NCBI GenBank assembly: GCA_014526335.1
Contig: JACTAT010000198.1
Coordinates: forward strand, 1 to 64,000
From: Chrysaora quinquecirrha
Taxonomy: Eukaryota > Cnidaria > Scyphozoa > Semaeostomeae > Pelagiidae
Direction of reading: 5' to 3'
DNA: 64,000 nucleotides
This document shows, piece by piece, positions 12,890-23,100 of the stretch. The translations under genes and the position numbers were made by a program. Every line of letters begins with the position of its first letter. Within the stretch, counting starts at the first letter, position 1. The notes under the pieces are model-generated. The model worked only from the letters and a program-made list of their open reading frames with translations. It ran no database searches and was not told the origin of the DNA.

Positions 12890-13277
12890 TAAATATAGAC
12901 TGTTTGTGTCTAAAGGCAGGTTCCTCTTTGCTAATGGAGGCCGATTTCCATTCAGTGCATTTTGTCATGTGCGCTACATTTTGCGATCAACTTTTTGAGA
13001 TTGCAAGCCAAGTTTCAATTTCCAATCAGAATGTGGGTCGCAAACTAATTGTTCTGTGTTAATCCAATTAAAATCTTGTGTTCTGATTGGTTCGTACTAT
13101 CGATCGATATTGATCCACTGCAAAAGTAGAAAGAGCTTCTACTTTTTTCTGCGATCACATGCTCAGACCCAGAGATGAAAATTTTTGAAATATGCATGCT
13201 CAGAGCAAAAGTCGATTGCAAAAAGTTGTGCACGCAACAAAATGTGCTGAATGGAAATCCACCTTTAGGCACAAAGC
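12890..13277. mobile_element. Foldback MITE beside the ISL2EU element
   Basis: Inverted copies: left GTGTCTAAAGGCAGGT and GATTTCCATTCAGTGCATTT, right the complements of TGCCTAAAGGTGGATTTCC and CATTCAGCACATTTTGT. Arms of about 70-90 bp surround a spacer rich in CCAATCAGAA/TTCTGATTGG words. No coding sequence; borders approximate. Confidence 0.65.
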
Positions 13278-13565
13278 CAGGAGGGAATGAGGTGTAAGAA
13301 AATGTTTTGCCTCTCTTTGCCCATCCAAAAACTACAGGATGAATCAATGTTTTGTTTAAATGTGCATATAGGGGCGGTCAACGTGACGTCACTCGACATG
13401 TCATGTGACCTGTTGGTGGCGCTGGTGGGCAAAAGATCAACAAGCGCCATTTGCATTGCAAAGGCAGTGACGGGTTCTGAGCTTTTAAGACTTCTTAGTC
13501 GGAGTATTCGCGTGTTTCATTGCTATATATTTGCAAAATTACTTGTTTATTTCTAAATCTTCGAG

Positions 13566-15155
13566 ATGGTTAATAGTTGTATCATAACTGGATGTGCAAA
13601 TCGGCAAGCAAAAGGATCGAAGTTGAGTTTTAGTCGTTTACCTAAAGACCTGGAAAGAAGAAGACTTTGGTTAGCAGCAATTAATAGAAAGGATTATAAT
13701 CCCCCTCTTGAAAGCGATGTTAGAGTTTGTGGAATTCATTTTATTAATGGTGAGCATATTTTTTAACCTTAAAACTGTACATCTTCTTTCTATTTTCATG
13801 AATTTTCGTATGTTTTCGAGCTGTGAAGAAAGGGCCTAGAGTCGCAGTCAAGGATAGAACTAGAATTACCAATGATACCCGTTTCATTTTTTGCAGGTGT
13901 GGCGTCAACTGACAAGCGCAGCCCAGATTATGTGCCTACCCTTCATCTTGGCTATGAGAAGAGGACAACATCATCTTCAGCTTCAAGTCAAGCCAGATAT
14001 GAAAGAGGTCTGAAGAGAGAAGTTTTGAAAAAAGTTGAAGAGCTGGAGGAGGAAGAAGAAACTGAAAGATTGCCTACTGGTCCACAATTTGCTGAGTCAA
14101 GTGTCCATGAGTCATTTCAGATTATGGAGAGTGTTACAGAGGATTGGAATGAGGGTGTTTTGGAAGGTGTAAGTCATGCGGAGTGTTTAGAAAAATTGGA
14201 AAGGTTAGAAGAAAGGGTTGACAGGCTTAATTCTGAGGTGCATAGTTTGAGAATGGAGAGAGATATGATGAGAGAGCAGTTGAAGTCATCAAAGTTTGGT
14301 TTTCAGTTTGTTAATACTGATGAAAAGGCACAATTTTTCACTGGTTTACCATCTTTGGCTTGTTTCTTGTGGCTTTTCAATTTTGTCTGTGATGTTTTGC
14401 CATCTTCCACTGTATTGGCTCCTAGAGATGTCCTTCTCCTTGTTTTCATGAAATTGCGCTTGAATCTTCTTAACCAAGATCTTGCATATCGATTCCAGAT
14501 TAGCAAAGGGACAGTGTCCAATATTTTAAATGCTGGTTTGCCAAGTATTGCAAGAAAAGTTTCTGGATTTATTCATTGGCCTGATAAAGAGGATGTTTTA
14601 CGCACACTTCCCAAAGTCTTTAAAAAAAGTTACCCCCGATGTAAAGTCATTATCGACTGCACAGAAATCTTCATCGACCGCCCAGGAAATCTTGAAGCAA
14701 GACAGCTTACTTGGTCAAACTACAAGCACAACAACACATTAAAAGTTTTAATTGGAATTTCACCTACAGGTGCTATAATTTTCCTTTCCAGGGCATATGG
14801 TGGAAGGGTATCAGATAAAGTTATTACCCAGAGAAGTGGATTTTTAGATTTGCTTGAGTTTGGTGATCAGGTCTTGGCTGACAGGGGCTTTATTGTTGCA
14901 GATGATATTGCCAGTCACAATGCCTCTTTGATTATACCAGCATTTACTAAAGGAAAGAGCCAACTAAGTCAAAAGGAAGTTGAAGTTAGTCGGAAAATTG
15001 CTAGAGTGAGAATTCATGTTGAAAGGGCTATTGGACGTATCAAAATTTTCAAGATCATTAGTACTCCAATGCAGTTAAATATGGTTCCACATTTTGACAA
15101 CATCATGACCATCTGCTCTGCAATCACAAATCTTCATCCAAAGCTTGTGAAGTAG
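13566..15155 (+). CDS. THAP-domain DDE transposase of ISL2EU type
   Basis: Two exons: 13566-13749 and 13897-15155, joined in phase 1 (donor GTGAGC, acceptor TTTTTTGCAG). Exon 1 encodes a THAP zinc finger (CIITGC near residues 5-10, paired with CGIHF near residue 57), and the junction continues into PDYVP, as is usual after THAP. Then comes an acidic and coiled-coil region (LEKLERLEERVDRL), an HTH (DLAYRFQISKGTVSNIL), and a DDE_Tnp_4 nuclease with VIIDCTEIF, LADRGF and HVERAIGR supplying the expected D, D and E. Predicted length is about 480 aa. The product would bind the element ends and catalyse transposition in the nucleus. Frame intact. Confidence 0.93.
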
Positions 15156-15671
15156 TTATATTGTTTACATCTTTCACCATTCCACTTCTCTGGTAATTAC
15201 TTTTCTCTTACTTCTGAAGTCAGCCCTGGCTTGGTATCGATATGAAAGGAAGCAAACAGGTTTGAATAGTTCTTGAGCTGTACCAAACTTCAAGATTGCA
15301 ATAAACAGTGGAAACATTTTTGGGCATACTTAAAAGCTTTTTTCGTCTGACACTCCTCAGAGTATGAATGTCAGAAACAGACTGAAATAATAAACTAAGG
15401 CGGAATTAATACCTAGATGCAGCTTGAAATGCACCAATCATAAAGAAAAGCTGAATTGGCATTGTGTTTTAAAGACCAATTCATTATTCCATTTATGGAC
15501 CTTGAACAGATGTAGGCTTGTGGAAAGTGACATGGACAAGATTTCACCCCCAGAATTGAACTCTGCAAACAACTTGTAAACAACACAGACATACTGAAAT
15601 GAAATAATTTTGGTCAGTTGTGGCTTTAAATCAGTACAAAACTCAATATGTTGGACAAAAATGTTACTCAA
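15156..15671. other. Convergent 3' regions within the transposon
   Basis: Between the stop codons of the two transposon genes. AATAAACAG near 15300 could serve as a plus-strand polyadenylation signal. No other feature. Confidence 0.4.
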
Positions 15672-17907
15672 TCAGCAGCAATCTGGACAATACCAATCTT
15701 TCCTTGGCTTTCGCTTGATGTTCATACATTTGTAATGGAACTTGTTTATTTTGCAGTTCTCCCCAGCACATATGATCATCTTTCCATAGGCTTTTTTCCT
15801 GCAAATGCACCAGACATCAACATCACTTTCAACAGTATCATCCTGCTTTGACTCTATGTTTTTTGTTACTATTTCTGGAAGAATATGGCCGAAGAAGAAT
15901 GACTCAGATAAGGATATCATGTTGCTACAGAAACGGCTGTCAAAGAAAACTCGATGCTGATATTTATCAACATCTGTGCAAATGACAAAGTCACAATACT
16001 GAACCTGAAGGACAAACATCTGAAACTGAACTTGAGAATAGTATCTGTGATTTGTTTTCAAACATAAATCACTATTCAGACAAAACTCTTGATCTTCACT
16101 GGCTGCTTCTTTCACAGACTTCGTTTTATTCTTAAAAGACCATTTTATTTCAAGAAGACCTTTACCACAACAAGAACAAACAACTATGCCATCAGGACTT
16201 GCACCTAGAAAGGGCTTTGATTTGCTGATATAAAATCCACTCTCTCTACAACTGAAATTTTGATGAACTGAATTCATTTCATTGCTATACCATTCTCTGG
16301 CAGCAGACTCATTGTCAAGACCATATTTGACTGCAGGAACTCTTGATAGGTTGTAGCTGATGTACCCCAGTATACGTGAAACAAGATTTGAAGGATCAGT
16401 TGAAGGTAAAATGTGTACAACATCGTGAACTTTTGAAGCTGTTATTCTTCCTTCTCTGTGTTTGTACCACAATTCACTTATGAATTGAGACCTTGTTTGC
16501 TTTTCTAGCATCTCAAGCTGCTGATCAGTTACTTGATACTTGGCCCAGACAGACTTGACATATGCATTGAGCTTTTCACCTGTTAAATCAGCAAATGGTT
16601 GTTCATATAAGGAGTTGAGCAGTGGAGGAAATAATTCTTGGCTTTCATCTTCAGATGCAGTATCAGTTTCTTCACTATCAATTTTTGGGATGATTGAGAA
16701 GAAGCATGCGTTTGGTAAGATATCTTTCAGATTTTGCAGTTCAATGTCAGAAGGAAGAGGATCAGATCCACTTGGGTTACAACTTTGGGGAATACTCTTG
16801 TGTGTACCTTTGAATAAGTCCATCTTCTGATGAATAGTACTTGGCTCTACCTGTAAATACAATAAAGAGGTATTAATTTATTATTTTAATCTTGTGGAAC
16901 AGAAGTAATAACAAGTAATGTACCAGCAGTAGGTACATTATATTTTTACTTCTACCACATTCTAAAAAAGCCAAAATTCATAAGTGATGTACGACCGTAC
17001 CTCATCTCTAAAAGATTTGTTCCATCTACAGGCTTCACTTGTCGAAGAAACTGTTGAAAGACCAATCCTCACACCAATCTCTACTTTAAAAGGACAGCTG
17101 CAATGTGGCTACATGTTTCACCAAGCCTAGGAAAGACATATGTCATATATTGTAAAAACTGGACAAAAGAAATACAATATGACAGACTTCTTGAATGATG
17201 TTGGATGATATTTGAGTACCAAAGCCTTACCCAGCCAAACATGTACAGTGTGCACAGTATATTGATCCACTTTTCTTCTCAACACAAATCCATGGCTCAT
17301 GTAAACGTCCAGAAACTCGCTGTGATGGCAATACTTTTGACTTTAGAAAACAGTATGGGCTCTTATCACTGACATTGTGCATAAAAACAGTCTGTACATG
17401 TCCACTTACAACATATCTAAAGGAAGAAAAATATTGGATGAATGCTACACTGAAGAAAGACAATTTGTTAATATTATCTACTCTTCATTGTGTTGGTTCA
17501 ATAGAAACAACTTGAGGTATAATGCCCTACCAAATTGATATTGCTGTATTTTGATTTTACTTATATTAAATTTCAAATTCAACACAAGAAGAAAGAAGAA
17601 AGTTGTTCCTGTTTTATTGTAAAACTTTAAAAAATACTTACTTGTAAGCTTCGAGAGATTTGTAGGCTTTCAATTCTTCTTTTGTGTAACTACCCGGCGT
17701 GTGTATCAAGTAGAGATAAATATCACCAAAAGAGACATCAGGCCAACCATTTGGGCTTTCCGACCACCCGTCGGAAAGAGAGAAAGGATCTGGTAAGCTT
17801 TCTGTACCCTTAGAATACTTCAATTTTTCATTATAACGTTTTTTAGCCACTGAATCGAGAGATTTGTAGTGGGTTGACATTGTTCTCACAGCTGATTCTG
17901 CGGCCAT
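15672..17907 (-). pseudogene. SWIM-YqaJ nuclease-PHD protein of ISL2EU, one frameshift
   Basis: Four exons on the minus strand: 17642-17907, 17231-17416, 17001-17126 and 15672-16850, with good splice sites. The N-terminal exon starts at MAAESAVRTM. Exons 2-3 encode a SWIM zinc finger (CAHCTCLAG, then GETCSH). The last exon carries a YqaJ/lambda-exonuclease fold (GRITASKVHD, GASPDGIV, LLEIKW) and ends in a PHD finger (WCICRK... WYCPDCC). In known ISL2EU elements the YqaJ protein accompanies the transposase; a role in processing DNA ends is inferred. One base appears to be missing near 17087-17091 (a run of four T on the coding strand), giving an early stop after AAVL. Correcting it restores the frame through WNKSFRDE into exon 4, so it may be a sequencing error rather than a dead gene. 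Confidence 0.87.
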
Positions 17908-18059
17908 TGTTGATCTTTTGCCCACCAGTGTTGTGCGCGTGCGCGAAAATGCTTGCGGTGTGTGGGATTTTTTATTATGATGACCGGGCCTATACGTGCA
18001 TACAACTTAATTATGAATAGTATAACCAGAAGCTTAAACATTTTGATTAGAAAACAAAC

Positions 18060-18130
18060 GAGAGATGACAATTGTTTGTTTATTCACTGTATATTCGACT
18101 GTACTTTCCAACAGTCATCATCAGAGTAAC
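18060..18130 (-). ncRNA. Hammerhead-like core in the Penelope terminal repeat
   Basis: On the minus strand CTGATGA (complement of 18118-18124) is followed by the inverted pair GACTGT/ACAGTC and then GAA, the layout of a hammerhead core with stem II. Penelope terminal repeats are known to carry hammerhead ribozymes. The base after GAA is T rather than A and I could not fold a convincing stem III, so activity is doubtful. The same core lies on the plus strand at about 19484-19514. Confidence 0.4.
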
Positions 18131-18259
18131 GATTTACTTACTGCAACGGTTAAACATAAAAATTCGAAATTTGAAATTACACAATTGTTGTCATAGAGAC
18201 TTTACTGGATTACTAACAAAAGGGGGAAACCTGAATCAAACATGACGTAAATAACGGTA

Positions 18260-19450
18260 TTAATTGAAAAGTTTCAGTGGTATTGATTTATCTTGCTTGT
18301 TCAATGAGGGTTTGAATTTCTTTATTTCCAGAGCCTCTGATATTTTCCTTTTATAATAATTGCGATGAGTTTTCGATAACACCGTAAAGTCTTCCAAATT
18401 AACAGTGTTATGTCCAGAATCCATTGAGTGTTTTAAAACGTGGGAATTACAATCTCTGCCACTGTGATCTTTAACTCTTTCAATCAACCGTCTTCCCATT
18501 TCTCCAACATATGACTCATTGCAATTTGGATTCGGGCATTCTACTTTGTAGACGAGATTATGTTGATGCTCTATGTTAGTTTTATCTTTGATGCTTAGAC
18601 AAGACCCCAGTTTTGTCCCTGTAAATACAACTTTAAATTTTCCGTTATTTGGTATCGATTTCTGTATGGTTCGTTTTAATGATCTAATCACTTTATCTCC
18701 TCTTTTCCCCGATAAGGTAAAATAAGCATGCTTTCTCTCGATTCATTAATAACATTCTCATCATTAGCATTTTCATCATTATTACTCTCTTGCCTTTCGA
18801 TATTATTGCTACCTGTTTCAGACTCTTGTTCCTGTTCTTTCTCAAGCTGATTTTTAACTTGTGAAATAAGCCATTTGGGGTATCCGTTTATTTCACTAAA
18901 TACCTTACTTAAGTGTTCGATTTCTTTGTTACGGTACTCTGTGTTGGAACATATTTTATAAGCTCTGTGAAAGAGGGTCTTTAGTGTACCTCTCTTCCAT
19001 GCTGTTGGTGTAAATGATTGCCAATGTAAATAGACATCATTGTTTGTCGGTTTCCTATATACAGTAGTATCGATATTATTATTCGACCGGACAAGTAGAA
19101 CATCTAAGAAGGAGATTTTTCCATTTTGTTCTTCCTCATTTGTGAATTTAATCTGGCTATGGAAATTGTTTAACTTCGAGGTAACTAATTGAATTGCATC
19201 TTTTTGAATAACAGTGATCGTGTCATCAACATAACGTTTCCAAGGTACCATATATTCTGATAGTTGGGGCATTACAGATCTTTCTAACTCTACCATGAAA
19301 ATTCCAGCAAGCACTGGCCCAAGTGGGGAACCCATCGCTACACCATCCGTCTGTCTATATATTATGTCATTGTATGTAAAATGGACATTTTTTGTGCATA
19401 ATATTAACAAGTTTTTCATATCTTCTTTAGCGATATCAGTGTTAATTTTT
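18260..19450 (-). pseudogene. Penelope reverse transcriptase-GIY-YIG fragment
   Basis: Read in minus direction. The RT part has YRQTDGVAMGSPLGP, the catalytic RYVDDT, and SFLDVL and YRKPT motifs. The second part is a GIY-YIG-type endonuclease (VYKVECP, CNESYVGEMGRRL, VKDH). The two lie in different frames overlapping at 18688-18691, where one base seems to be missing after LPYRGK, so a single original frame is likely. The N-terminal RT fingers and first catalytic Asp are absent; the sequence upstream of KINTDIAKED comes from the inverted terminal repeat. Not autonomous as it stands. Confidence 0.88.
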
Positions 19451-19761
19451 ATGTTTAACCGTTGCAGTAAGTAAATCGTTACTCTGATGATGACTGTTGG
19501 AAAGTACAGTCGAATATACAGTGAATAAACAAACAATTGTCATCTCTCGTTTGTTTTCTAATCAAAATGTTTAAGCTTCTGGTTATACTATTCATAAATA
19601 AGAAATCTAAATATTTGATAAAGAGCCCCTACTGATTTCTGCCCTTTCCCTCCCCGAGATTATGGATCCCAGGTGTCCCAGTTTCCTGTTTCGTTTTCGA
19701 AATGTTGTTGTTGCTGCGGCTTGCAGGAAATGAAGGCACTTGGTGACTTGGTGCAGCACTT

Positions 19762-19864
19762 TAGACTTATTACTTGAGTCGTAGTTATCGCTATTGAAAT
19801 ACCAACATGCTTGATAATAGTCTCGGTCTGATGAGCGATAACTGGGACTCAAGTAATAAGTCTA
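19762..19864. mobile_element. Short MITE with 9-bp target duplication
   Basis: Terminal inverted repeats TAGACTTATTACTTGAGTC and its complement, flanked by GCAGCACTT on both sides (19753-19761 and 19865-19873). Inner sequence has GTAGTTATCGCT and AGCGATAACTGGG. A 9-bp duplication would suit a Mutator-like element. Related ends occur at 60729-61258. Confidence 0.82.
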
Positions 19865-20139
19865 GCAGCACTTCGTAATTTGTTTGTGATGTGTTTGAAA
19901 CTAGCACACTTACTATCATGGATGAAAATTGAAGTTTCGAACTTCACATTGGTCTTAAGTATCGTGTAAAGTATCGTGAAATGCTCCTTGATTTATCTAC
20001 ATGTTATAAATCAAAACACGATGTGATGATGAATAAAAAGAGCCCAAAAATGTCCTAGTCTAGCCAAGTTATTAGGCTTACCTACCCAAGGCCTACCCAG
20101 GTATTTTTTGTACTAAACCCAGAACCAGAAAACCAGAAG

Positions 20140-23100
20140 ATGGAGATCTCGTCTTCAAACCGGATGTTAATTTTCATGGTTACTTTTTACATCTTCGTTT
20201 TGGCTTACAGTGGTAAATATTTTTTCTTTCTTTTGGTTTTACAAATTCGCTAGAGACTGGGAAGAACAAAAAACAAGAATGAAATTGTCACAAGACAAGT
20301 CATTCCATCAGTAGTACAGTACTGTTTACAGCCATCTCTAACACTTTTAATTAACAATTTCAACAGCCGAAAGATGAGCTCCAAAACCAGTGCATTCTCA
20401 GTGCACAAGACTGGTAGGCAAACCAGTCTGGAATCTAAAGGCTGTACACCGGACATGTCCTGCGTACATGATTGATTTTCGGTGTACACTTTGGTGTACG
20501 TTTTGCTTAATTCACCAATTGGCGTACAAATATTTTTCAGTTTGATAAAAAAATGATTGGCGTACATGGAGAACCTCAGATTTTGTTGTCCAGCATACAA
20601 ATTTTATACATTCCAGACTGGTAGGCAAATGCTCTATCTTCTGTGGTCGTTTTGGCCAACAGTCAGTTTGGCCAACCTCCTTTTCGGCCAACAAAGACAT
20701 TTCAGCCAATCTGTGTGACGATTCGGCCAATGTTCCTGAGATGATTCGGCCAACCCTTGGGGAACTTTTGGCCAACATAACTCAACGTCTCTGCCGATGT
20801 TAATCACACAATGTAGCAACGTTGGCTGAATCGACTATCAACGTTGGCCGAACATACACTAAGGCTGGCCAAACCGTCCAACAAGGTTGGCCGAAATGGT
20901 TGTTGGCCGAAACGTCTCGAAAACCACTACCAGACCTGGATGCTCACCATTTTCAGCTTTTTCGATGTTACCCTGGACAATTATTTAAAGAGCAGTGTGC
21001 ATTTGATTTGTATCATACCTCCATATTGTGGAGAGTTCTATCAGGGAGAGCTAGACAAAAAACCCTTTGCCTTGACTCCTAATCTTGTTTACACGATAAC
21101 CCCTAAGCACAGAGTACTGCCGCATGGTGGTATGGAACTGGAAGCACCTACAAATCTGATGCACACATGGCTACACATGACTTGAAAGAGTGTTACCTTG
21201 ACTTGTCCCACCTTAACACCTGTCGAGGTGGGACAAGTAGGACATAAGGCAAGTTGACAAGCTTCCAATGGTTTGAAAATTTTCAGATTGGCTCTAGATA
21301 AGTTTGCCCTCTATTGCCCATCACATACTTGGCCCTATTTCTGTCATGTTGGCCCACTACAAGGTTTAACAATGGTTTAACATGGTTTAACAAATTAACT
21401 CAGCTAGTTGGGCAAAATTAGATGTGGATCAACTTGTTCTATTCTTGGAGATTGCTTGTTGTAGAAGGATATCTCAAAGATGACAAAATCTCAAAATGCC
21501 ATTGAATTGCTATTCTTCTTCTTGCAGGGCGCAACAAAGTTAATGCTGCATTTATTGAAAGCTGTAAAGAGGGTAATTAGACTGAGATGATCTTTTTTAG
21601 ATATTTTTTTCTGTTGTTTTATTCATTCTATCCAGTCTACTACCATAGCAAAAACTCTCCAGACTACAATTATTTCAAAAGTGACAGATATTTTTATTAA
21701 CCATAGATGTAATGATACTGGGGAAAGGGGACTTGTGAAATGTTTCAGCACTATAAAAGGCATCAAAAACTTGAAATTATCCAAAATAGTTTTATCCAGA
21801 GTTGTGGCACATATTTCTTATGTTCAAAATTTTTGTACTAAGCCTTTATTAACTGTTTCCGAGGGCAGTATCAGAAAAATTACCCTGAAGCTGTCAGTAA
21901 AAAACTGAGCTTGCGAGGTTTTGTACAGAGGCTGAGGGTTAATATTTTTGGTATTGCCCGAAGGAAACAGTTATTATATGGTTTATTACCCAATGGAAAG
22001 GGCATGGTCATGACCCTTAACGATTACCCTAGTATCGCGTTTGAAGCCATTACAACAAAGCCATTTGGTGAATCGTTCTAAATCGAAATATTTTGAGCAT
22101 TTGACATGATGAGCGAGCATTACTGGATATTAATGACCTATCGTTACGTTGCATTTGAGCGTTTTCAGCCAATCAGATTGCATAACAGAGTTGCTGCCCT
22201 GACCATAGGGTAATAATACATTCTACAACAAAAAGTGCTATTGGGTATCTTTCCAAGGGCGCCGGAAGCAATGCAGGGCGGCGGGGGCAGAAGCAACAAT
22301 TTTAGGGCAAAACAATAGGAAAATAAAAGAATTTGGCAATTTTTCCGAGGGCAGGGGGGCAGCTGCCCCCACTGCCCCCGTGCTTCCGGCGCCCCTGTAT
22401 CTTTCCTCTGGGTCATTCCATATGAAATCATCCAGCAAATTTCAAATTTGACACCACTATACCTCAGATTTTAACTATTTTCAAAAAATATGACCACCAT
22501 TATAAGAAATAAAAAGCACCAAAATTTCAGCTTCATATCTCTTACGGTTTTCTCTTAATCACACTTTCAAATTTTGCTGACATCAGCAATTTTCACATTA
22601 AACGCCTCTTAGTTTTTCGCATTGCGCCTCGATAAAATTCTGGATATCTTGGTAACCATTTCACATATGTTGATGAAAATAGGTGACAACCCATTTCTGT
22701 GCCTGCTGATTCCAAATTTGGTATCAGATCACTGATCACATGATGGGAAAATATCATTTTGGGCATATGAAATTTAAAATTTTCATTTCTTGAAGTACCC
22801 TTTTCAACCATAAAATCAGGGTTGTTGACCACTTGTGACATAAAATGTCAATGCTCCATCTTAAAGAGTATAGCTTAAAGTTACTTTGGAGCAGAGTTTT
22901 AGTTTTGGTATATGAAAGGCAAGAAATTTATGGAGCATGAAACTTTTGCTTTTTAGCGACCTTGTATAAGCAATAAAACTAAAGTACTGCAAGTGATTAA
23001 TGCTAACAACCTTTATATATGATTTAATTTGAACTATATTTGTAATCTTAAGTGTATTAACTGATAAATATATAAAATAATAAACTTAGCTTCCTTTAAA

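Larger units (their letters stand above)
13371..17990. mobile_element. ISL2EU/IS4EU-type DNA transposon, nearly complete
   Basis: The ends GGGGCGGTCA and TGACCGGGCC are flanked by TATA (or TA) on both sides, and an inner inverted repeat CTGGTGGGCAAAAGATCAAC lies at 13419-13440 with its complement at about 17909-17930. Inside are two convergent genes: a THAP-DDE transposase and a SWIM-YqaJ-PHD protein. That pair is the known hallmark of the ISL2EU branch of IS4EU transposons. The copy looks young, since only one single-base frameshift is apparent (in the YqaJ gene). Exact outer ends are my inference from the flanks. Confidence 0.85.
18012..19597 (-). mobile_element. Penelope-like retroelement, 5'-truncated, inverted terminal repeats
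   Basis: Two copies of a repeat of about 153 bp in inverted orientation (18012-18164 and 19444-19597) look identical. Between them on the minus strand lies the C-terminal half of a Penelope reverse transcriptase followed by a GIY-YIG endonuclease. Loss of the 5' part of the RT and an upstream repeat in opposite orientation are common in Penelope elements. The element begins about 22 bp from the end of the ISL2EU transposon. Confidence 0.88.
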
